64,000 bases of DNA from Hesseltinella vesiculosa. Taxonomy: Eukaryota; Mucoromycota; Mucoromycetes; Mucorales; Cunninghamellaceae. The notes beneath the pieces are model-generated. The model did no database searches. It saw nothing but the letters and a program-made list of their open reading frames with translations, and was not told the DNA's origin. The first letter of the stretch is position 1, and the number at the start of each line of letters is the position of its first letter. The stretch is from positions 1 to 64,000 of the forward strand of contig MCGT01000017.1 in assembly GCA_002104935.1 (NCBI GenBank). The letters run 5' to 3'. The position numbers and the translations under genes were made by a program. Positions 56,113 through 64,000 of this stretch are shown here, piece by piece.

Positions 56113-59040
56113 ATGCCTCCTGCCCTTCGTCCTCGCGCAAGCTCATTTCAAACTCCATTTGTCTCGACGTCCGGCCTGTTTGATCCGTCATCTTATATCA
56201 CCTTGCCCACCTCCCCCACATCTGAATCATTGCTTCGAGCGGATACGAATGACACCATCACCATCACCCTGGCTTCCCTGGGCTTGGATGATTTGGATAA
56301 GTCCCATACCCTTTTCAGGGGCAACGCCAACTTCCCCCCTGTTAATGTCCTTCCTCACCTGTACTCATTGGATGACAAGGCAAAAGACGCCCCCAAAAAT
56401 AACAAAAAATAATTGGCATTGACATTTTTTTTAAATAGGACACGACCCCTCGCCGAAGTCGTTCCCTGTGGATTGGCCATTTCCCAGATGCCAAATTAGA
56501 TCACCTGACACCTCTGTTTACTCCATTTGGTGCCATCGAATCCATAGTACCGTTGCCCGATCGCGAAGCCGTCCTGGTCCATTTCTATTTGGTCGAAGAT
56601 GCCTTGCGTGCCATGCAATCGCTTTTGGATGGCACGCTTGCTTTGCCAACGTCTGACCTGGGATTTGCTCATTTTGACCTTTCCACCTCAGCATTGCCAA
56701 CTCGCATTGTCCCTGTCCCTTGTCAAACCTCATCCACTGTCCTTTCCCATGCCCAACCTTGCCATTTTTCGTCCACGTTGGACTTTGTGCAAGAGCCCAC
56801 CCGAGCCCTCTGTAAGTTTACTTTTACTCTTGGAATTTATTGACTTCTTTTTTTTTTACTCAGGGATTGGCAATTTACCCACTGCCATGAACCCCACCAG
56901 CCTTTATTCTGTGTTCTCATTTTTTGGCGCTATCGAATCAGTTCGGATCCTGGGACACAAGAACTGCGGGTTTGTCAACTTCTTTTTGAAGGACGATGCC
57001 ATCCGAGCCAAGAAAGCCTATCATGGAAAAGAAATTCTCCCTGGCACCGGTTCCATTCGCATTGGCTACGCCAAAGTGCAAGCCGTGACTTCCACCAAAG
57101 CTTCTTCTTCGTCTTCTTCGTCCTCTCCTTCCTCGTCGTCATCGTCTTCCAACACTTTTATCCCGCCAAGCACCAGCTTGCATCACGACGATCGATCAGC
57201 TACGGACTACCAGCTCTACGCCAACACACTGTCCCCACATGTCTGGCACAACAGCACCATGTATCAACCTCCTCCATCATCCATGTACATTGAACGGCAG
57301 CAGATTATGAACGAATTGGGTGAAGATGCAACCGACGGACCCTTTTTCGATGGTAAGCTACATTAGCCACAAAAAAAAAAAAAAAGCAGTGGATGACCCA
57401 ACCCCCTCTTTTTTTTTTTTTAATCAGTTGTCCAGCCTGGCAACATCGTGTATGCCACGGCCATTGTCCCGGCACCTGAATTAGGTCCTCATCGAGCTCT
57501 GGACACCACACGACTTCGTGAAATCAAAAAACGCTTGGAAGGCGACCCCCATCTTCCGCTACAAGAAGTCGAGCGCATGGCTTTGGAATGCATCCCCGAT
57601 CTAGTGGAACTTTGCAGTGGTAAAAAAAAAAAAAAATCAAGCATTGATCTGGCATTTTCTGGACTCCTTTTTTTTTTTTCCTTGTAGATTTTATCGGTAA
57701 TACCGTGGTACAACGCTTATTTGAACGATGCTCGGAACACACCAAAAACGTCTTGTTGGAGCGCGTTGCTCCTCATCTGGCTTCCATTGGCATCCACAAA
57801 AATGGTACTTGGGCTGCCCAGCGCATTGTCGATACAGCAAAAACCCCGCTACAGATCAGCATTGTCTGCGAAAGCCTCAAGTTGTTTGTGCCTGCCCTGC
57901 TTTTGGATCAGTTTGGAAATTATGTGGTCCAATGCTGTCTCTCTCTGGGCCCTCACGTCAACCAATTTGTCTTTGATGCCATTGTGCTACATTGCTGGGA
58001 AATTGCCCAAGGTCGATTCGGTGCTCGCGCTGTCCGTGCTACCTTGGAAAGTCCCTATGTTACCAAACGTCAACAGGTAATGAAAAAAACCCTTTCTTCG
58101 TCAGTGTGAGCTGATCGGGTTCCTCTTCCTTTTCACTTGTCGTTAGAAATATGTGGCTGCCACTTTGATTCAGAATGCCTTGCTGCTGGCAACAAATGCG
58201 AATGGCGCTTTGCTCCTCATCTGGTTACTCGACACCTCCGCTCTGGCCGGCCGCTACTCAGTCCTGGCCTCCCGATTGCTTCCGCATCTGCCCAAACTGT
58301 GCACGCACAAGCTCGCATCACTCACCGTTTTGAAGTTGGTCAACCAGCGCCAGGAGCCCCAAGCCCGTTTGTTGATCCTTAACGCTCTGTTCTTCAATAA
58401 CACTCATCGCCCAGCCTTTGGTGCCAGCCCCACCAGCGGTGATCCTTCCTCGCCTTCCGTCCTCTATGAGGTGATCATGGACCAAGTCCATGGAGTGAAC
58501 CTGATCCAGAAGATCTTGTCCAGCAGCTATGTAGATCTGATTGAGCGACAACGCATGGCTGACAAGGTCAAGCAGCTCTTGGCCAAGCATAAGCTTCTCC
58601 ACGTGCAAGGCTACAAGCGGTTGTTGGAAGAAATCAACATGGTCATGGTCGACTCCAATCCCGGCGCGAGCCTGGCTGCGTCTCTCCCTAACCTCATGCT
58701 CCCGCCGTCCACCAGCCCTGCTTCTGCCTCGATGTATTCACCTGTCATCCCGACCTCTATCGCCACTTTCCCTAGCCTCACGACCTGCACCGCCAACATG
58801 CCACCTGTCAGCGGCTCCGCCATGGCCGCCACTTCCTCCGATGATGCCATGGCCCCTGCCACCTTGGCCTCGGCGCCTGCATGGCCGTATCCCGATTGGA
58901 CAACCCTTCAAGCACATTGTTTATCGGCTGCCCAAGCCGTCTTTCAACAGCAACAGCAGCAGAAACCCCTGTCCAGCCCCAGCCAACCAAAGAAAGACAA
59001 TGACCCAACTACTGAGTCCAACACCCCTTCTCCCCTTTGA
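56113..59040 (+). CDS. RRM-RRM-Pumilio RNA-binding protein, Jsn1/Puf2 type
   Basis: The N-terminal region (MPPALRPRASSFQTPF) has an LGLDDLDKSHTLFRG segment. Two RRM-like domains follow: RSLWIGHFPDAKLDHLTPLF and LWIGNLPTAMNPTSLYSVFSFFGAIES, the second with GFVNFFLKDDAIRA. After a Ser-rich linker comes a Pumilio repeat domain (DFIGNTVVQRLFERCSEHTK; HKNGTWAAQRIVDTA; DQFGNYVVQCCLSLG; RFGARAVRATLES). The tail is Ser/Pro/Gln-rich. Yeast Jsn1 and Puf2 share this RRM plus PUF layout and bind mRNAs for membrane and mitochondrial proteins. About six exons end at a TGA at 59040. The first intron has no strong GT donor; a GC donor after GATGACAAG keeps the frame. Confidence 0.92.
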
Positions 59041-60000
59041 TATCCCCCCCCCCCTATTTTTTTTTTCTTTACGCCCCCTCACTCTTGCACTTCATTATTT
59101 TATTGCTCTTTTCTATTCTATTGCACCTTCCCTGTCCTCTTTTTATCTTGTTTTCCATTGCACACTTCAATATTTTTTTTTTTATATTTATTGTCATGCC
59201 ACCTTTTTTTCTCCCTTTTGCACTTTGTACACACACGCACACACCAAAAAAAAAGTTTTATTTCCCCTTTGATTAGTTCACTGTACACACATCCATGATC
59301 AATACCCTACTCAATGCCCTTTCCTTTTTACTGTATGTAGATGTTTTATTGTTATTTCCGGTTGAATTTTGTCATTTTGCCTTTATCACTGTTTGTTTCT
59401 CACTCTTTTTTTTTTCTTCTTCTTTCTCGATACCACTCAAACTCGTTAAAATAATAAAAAAAAAAAAAGCGTAGTGCTTGTCTTTATTTGGCGGTGACCG
59501 TGCCACCGGTCCTAGGTACCAGGAAAGTGTCAGGGGCGAGCGCGTGCAGTCTGAGGTTGCCTGGCCACGGACAGCAACAAAGAAAACTCCACCACCAATC
59601 AAAGTGTTGGATAGCACCGCTCACCCGTTCCCCCGCCGCCAAAAGCACAGTGGCCCTGCCCTTGGGTATGGCAAAAAAAAAAATCGAAAAGAGGGTAAGA
59701 AAAAAAAATGATCCACCAAGCACTGGCAGATGGTAAGGTCACGGTCTCGTCCTGAAGCCAGAGTCGCGACCCACTCTTTATTTTTATTATTTTCATTGTA
59801 GAGAAGGCAGCCTAGAAGAGGCATCCGTTTTCTATGACAACTTTGAATAGGATACGAGGAGGGGGTCAAAGGCGCAGGAGCCGGAGCGAAAATAAAATAA
59901 AAAAAAAAGGCGCTGTTTTTTCTTCTTTTTCTGCTTGTTAGTCTAGCTCCCAAATTATTTTCTTTGCACTAGATCTTGATCCCTTGGTTAACTGTGTTCA
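59041..60000. other. Intergenic region PUF - INTS11
   Basis: The left half is T-rich 3' sequence. Open frames at 59.48-59.74 kb on both strands have no recognisable content. The right edge precedes the INTS11 ATG at 60001. I see nothing else. Confidence 0.5.
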
Positions 60001-62120
60001 ATGGCTATCGAAATCACTCCCTTGGGTGCCGGTAAAGCGATGTTTAACATGCAAGAAAATGACCTTGATGCTCACGTTGACTTTTTTGCAGGTCAAGACG
60101 TTGGCCGTAGTTGCATTCTGGTAAAGATTGGCAATAAGCAGATTATGCTTGATTGTGGTATGTGTCCATGTCAAACATGATCGAGACAAGACATCTCACT
60201 TGACGGACTCTTCTTGTGGATCGCTCCATTCTAGGTATGCACATGGGTTACAACGACGAACGCAAGTTCCCGGATTTCACCCACATCTCCATGCATGGCA
60301 ACTTCACCAAACTCATCGATTGTGTGATTATCTCGCATTTCCACCTGGATCATTGCGGCGCCCTGCCCTACTTTACCGAAGTCATGGGCTACGATGGGCC
60401 AGTGTACATGTCACATCCCACCAAGGCTATCATCCCGATTCTCCTCGAAGACTTTATGCGTATCATCAGCCGCTCACGTGGCCCCAAATTTGACGGGCCT
60501 ATGATCCAACAATCCCTTGCCAAAGTGATACCGATGCAGCTGCACCAAAGCGTGTTTGTCGGCGGCGACCCTGATTTCGAAATCAAGACATACTATGCTG
60601 GCCACGTGCTTGGCGCTGCTATGTTTTACATTCGTGTTGGCAGCGAGTCTCTGGTGTACACGGGTGACTTCAACATGACGCCTGATCAGCACTTGGGCTC
60701 GGCCTGGATCGATACACTGAAGCCCGACTGCCTCATCACCGAATCCACCTACGGCACAACCATCCGCGACTCCAAGCGCTCTCGCGAACGGGACTTTCTG
60801 AAAAAAGTCCATGACTGTGTCAACGAAGGCGGCAAGGTCCTGATCCCCTGCTTTGCTCTGGGCCGTGCCCAGGAACTTTGTCTGCTGATCGACTCGTATT
60901 GGGAACGCATGGGCCTCCAAAACGTACCTGTCTACTACTCCGCTGGCCTGTCCGCCCGCGCCACCGAGTACTACAAACTCTTTATCAACTGGACAAACGA
61001 AAAAGTCAAGTCCACCTTTGTCGAGCGCAACATGTTTGCTTGGAAGCACATCAAGGAGTGGGATCGCAGCTTTGCCGGCAATCCCGGTCCCATGGTTGTG
61101 TTTGCCACGCCTGGTATGCTGCATCAGGGCAATTCACTGCTGATCTTCCGCGAATTCGCCCCCAATCCCAAGAACATGATCATCATGCCCGGCTACTGCT
61201 CCCCCGGAACCATCGGCCACCAGGTCCTGAGCGGTGCCGACTTTGTGATGATCGATGGCCAACGTATCCCCGTCAACCTCCAAGTCCGCAATCTCTCCTT
61301 CAGTGCCCATGCTGATGCCAAAGGAATCATGCAGCTCATCCGCCACTGCGGCCCCAAACACGTCGTGCTTGTCCATGGTGACCTCAAAGTCATGATCGTG
61401 CTCCAGCAAAAGGTAGAGTCCGAAATCGGCGTGCCCTGCCTGTACCCTGCTAACGGCCAAACAATCACCATCCACACCCCACGCGACTTGCCTGCCACCA
61501 TCAGCACCGCTTTGCTCAAGGCTGCTATGGCTCAGTACCAAAAACAACAGCAAGCGAATCAGCTCTCTCTCACGCCAAACCCTGCCACATACTCATCTGA
61601 CGTCACGACGCCATATGCTTTGATACCCATGGACGTCAGCACCAACATCACCCCCGCATCCAAAGGCACCCGACTCGCCATCGACGGTGTCACCATTTCC
61701 ATTCCTCAAAGTGACGGAACCCAACGGCTCGAGCTGGTTTCCCACGAACAACATGCCACCATGGTCCACCAACAACCCTCAGCCCTTCAGCATCGCCCGT
61801 CCGAGCTAAGCTTTCGCAAGGAAATCCAATACCCACCATCCGTGTTTGCCCAGGGCGGAGTTTGGTGCCCAATGCAACCACTGGACGCCGTTTACTTGTC
61901 CATCCACCATGACTTGAAAGGCTCCGACTTGGAAGACAAATATCCTCTACGCCAATTGGTCGACTCTGTGACCATCGCCTCCTTTACTGCCAAGCAGGAT
62001 ACCCAAGGCAACAAGATTGTTATCCACTTTGACAATGACCATTACGAATTCTGTAACCGATTCTGTACCGTTGTCAATTTAGCTTTGGAAGGCACCATCC
62101 GTCCTATTGATTGCTCATGA
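60001..62120 (+). CDS. INTS11: Integrator subunit 11-like RNA endonuclease (CPSF73-related)
   Basis: Three exons: [10 protein letters not shown] at 60001, then [19 protein letters not shown], then a long exon from [14 protein letters not shown]. The metallo-beta-lactamase motif HFHLDH is at residues about 67-72. The beta-CASP region has [53 protein letters not shown] and [14 protein letters not shown]. These phrases follow animal INTS11 much more closely than CPSF73 (GMHMG-N-D-R-FPDF). The length of about 660 residues is normal. INTS11 is the nuclease of Integrator, which cleaves snRNA precursors and paused Pol II transcripts. The C-terminal part has a Gln-rich insert and ends in RPIDCS. Confidence 0.93.
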
Positions 62121-62320
62121 TATGAATTAAACGTCCCTTCCTCCCCCCCAAAAAAAAAAACTCTTTCTGCATTTTTATCATTGTGCAACGTGCACGACAA
62201 AGTGAAAAAAAAAACCAAAAAACAATGCATTAAAAATCCGCCCGCAGGTCGATCGTTTGAACGTGACCTGGGCTTCGTTTTTTTTCTTTCTTTTCTTTTC
62301 TTCTGTTTCATAACTTTAGA

Positions 62321-63756
62321 ATGTCAGAGAACGTCTTTACATCCAACCCTCTTTTTCAACACACGCTTTCGCTTGAAGACTACCGTGCCCGGAAAGTAGC
62401 TCTCATCACAGGTAAGTTTGTCTCCTATTTCTGGCTGAAACGTCCCAGGAGAAGACCGAAAGGATAGATGCTCATGATGACCGTCATTGCTTACCCATCT
62501 CGTTCATTATTAAACCCAAAAAAACAAACAAAACCAATATCTAGGTGTCAGGTACATGATACTGGAAAAAAGTTCTTGCCCATGGCTAAGCGCGTAGTTC
62601 TTAACTTTCCTCCCCCTCCCTTTTTTTTTTGAAACCGACGCTCAGCGGTCAGGATGGCTCTTATCTTGCTGAATTGTTATTGTCCAAGGGTTACGAAGTC
62701 CATGGCATTATCCGCCGCTCTTCGTCCTTCAACACAGGCCGCATTGAACATATTTACAAGGACTTTCATGAAACTGGTAAAACAACAGAAGCTGTCGAGT
62801 GATAAAAAAAACACGGTCCAATTCACACCATCGTTCGTCGCTTTTTTCATGGGGTTCTTCCAGGTGTCAAGTTTTTTTTACATCATGGTGACTTGACAGA
62901 TTCCACGTGTTTGGTACATATTGTTGCTCAGGTGCAGCCAACCGAAGTGTACAACCTTGCGGCGCAATCCCATGTCAAGGTGTCCTTTGACATGTCCGAA
63001 TACACAGGCGACGTCGACGGCCTTGGCACCTTGCGGCTGCTAGATGCCATTCGTACATGCGGCTTGGCAGACCGTGTGCGCTTCTACCAAGCTTCAACCT
63101 CGGAACTGTACGGCAAGGTGGTCGAAACGCCTCAGAAGGAAACCACTCCCTTCTACCCTCGCTCGCCCTATGGCGTGGCCAAGCTGTATGGCTTTTGGAT
63201 CGTTGTCAACTACCGCGAGTCATACAACATGTTTGCCTGCAATGGGATCCTGTTCAATCACGAGTCGCCTCGACGCGGTCGTACTTTTGTCACCCGAAAG
63301 ATCACACGTGCGGTCGCCGACATCCACTTGGGCCGCCAAGAATGCTTGTACCTTGGCAATATCGACGCCCAGCGCGATTGGGGCCATGCACGCGATTACG
63401 TCGAAGGCATGTGGTTGATGCTACAGCAAGATGAACCCGAGGATTTTGTCTTGGCCACAGGCGAAACCCACACTGTGCGCTCGTTTGTAGAAAAATCATT
63501 TGCTGTCACTGGGCGCAAGCTTGTTTGGCAAGGTGAAGGTGTCAATGAGGTCGGCAAGGATGCAGAGACTGGCAAGGTACGCGTGCGCATTGACCCCAAG
63601 TACTTCCGTCCCGCTGAAGTGGACCTGCTTCTGGGCGACCCTACCAAGGCCAAGGAGAAGTTGGGCTGGACCCGGAAGGTGACCTATGATGAGCTGGTTA
63701 CTGAAATGGTCGTGGCCGACGTCCAAGGCGGCTTGAACAACAACACCAGCAATTAA
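62321..63756 (+). CDS. GMDS: GDP-mannose 4,6-dehydratase
   Basis: The enzyme makes GDP-4-keto-6-deoxymannose, the first step toward GDP-L-fucose. Exon 1 (62321-62411) ends ARKVALIT; a 7-nt exon at 62545-62551 plus the exon from 62646 then give [21 protein letters not shown], the NAD(P)-binding Rossmann motif. [35 protein letters not shown] and [13 protein letters not shown] follow. The active-site Ser/Tyr/Lys set lies in STSELYGKV and [12 protein letters not shown]. Later come [13 protein letters not shown] and [21 protein letters not shown]. The length of about 355 residues is normal. The last ~870 nt form one exon; the stop is TAA at 63756. The gene lies 200 bp downstream of INTS11 in tandem. 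Confidence 0.96.
62545..62551 (+). other. 7-nt microexon of the GDP-mannose dehydratase gene
   Basis: GTGTCAG lies between an acceptor (ATATCTAG, ending 62544) and a donor (GTACATG, from 62552). Exon 1 ends ...ATCACAG|GTAAGT and the next exon begins CGGTCAGGATGG after CTCAG. Joining the three gives T-G-V-S-G-Q-D-G with the frame intact. Skipping the 7 nt would shift the frame and remove the Gly-rich motif. Confidence 0.88.
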
Positions 63757-64000
63757 AAGAACCATGATAGACAGCCACAGCTCCTCCCACTCTGATTCAC
63801 CATGTGTGCGTTCATCTTGCGGCGGGAAACCGCGTAGGGCATTTGTTAGGGTATAAAAAATGCAATTGTTTTGAGAATGGACCAATAAATCTCCCCCGCC
63901 CAAAAAAAAAAAAAATCATGGCAATTCAAGTACGTCCACAATGACGTAAGGCCATCCAACGAATCACACCGTCAACAACTGTTTCACTCGTATTGTCAAC
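63757..64000. other. 3' end of window, no gene
   Basis: Downstream sequence of the dehydratase gene, with an AATAAA-like signal (accaataaatc) near 63885 and a poly-A run at about 63901-63914. No coding signal was seen in the last 100 bp. Confidence 0.5.

Noticed and set aside
60474..61124. Minus-strand frame opposite INTS11
   Set aside because: It is an antisense shadow of the catalytic exon.

Overview
This window is fungal nuclear DNA, most likely from a Mucoromycota/Mucorales-type mould. The genes are intron-dense (2 to about 14 short introns each, roughly 45-110 nt, GT-AG with a few GC-AG). Long poly(A)/poly(T) runs fill introns and intergenic DNA. The genome encodes an Integrator INTS11-type endonuclease and GDP-mannose 4,6-dehydratase, and it carries a multi-copy gene family that I associate from memory with Mucorales. 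The species was assigned by protein reading only.

Layout. 1-3.66 kb: no convincing gene. 3.66-7.34 kb (-): kinesin-4/chromokinesin. 7.7-17.1 kb: an accessory, rearranged block. It holds two copies of a small Pro/Ser-rich ORF and one intact 359-codon gene of a repeated family with a resolvase-like YIRKS motif. It also holds several broken copies of that family, some in inverted orientation, a 413-bp terminal-inverted-repeat element, a ~2-kb satellite array with higher-order structure, and a Tc1-type transposon with a frameshifted transposase. 17.1-17.7 kb (-): DUF3605/Gig1-like protein.

19.07-29.3 kb is a run of ubiquitin ligase genes: RNF5/RNF185-like (-), RNF216/TRIAD3-like RBR (-) and Doa10/MARCH6 (+), with a MORG1/WDR83 WD40 protein between the last two. 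30.2 kb: an unknown 225-aa protein. 31.8-33.9 kb (-): membrane-anchored GH9 endoglucanase. 34.2-35.8 kb: SWC5 and TIM22, divergent from a 154-bp promoter. 35.9-37.4 kb (-): Osh4/Kes1-type oxysterol-binding protein. 38.6-42.5 kb: FACT subunit SPT16. 42.6-43.7 kb: CNBP/Gis2 zinc-knuckle protein. 44.25 kb (-): tRNA-Cys.

44.5-46.7 kb carries a near-perfect hairpin and a long-TIR element. Then come an MFS transporter (46.8-48.6), an SH3-WW-RasGEF (49.1-53.3), the OLA1/YchF ATPase (53.7-55.1, -), a double-RRM plus Pumilio protein of the Jsn1/Puf2 type (56.1-59.0), INTS11 (60.0-62.1) and GDP-mannose 4,6-dehydratase (62.3-63.8), whose Rossmann motif depends on a 7-nt microexon.

Most genes are housekeeping (transport, chromatin, protein quality control, RNA processing) and do not form a pathway cluster. 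RNF5 and Doa10 relatives both act in ER-associated degradation. The novel material is concentrated at 7.7-17.1 kb and 44.5-46.7 kb.
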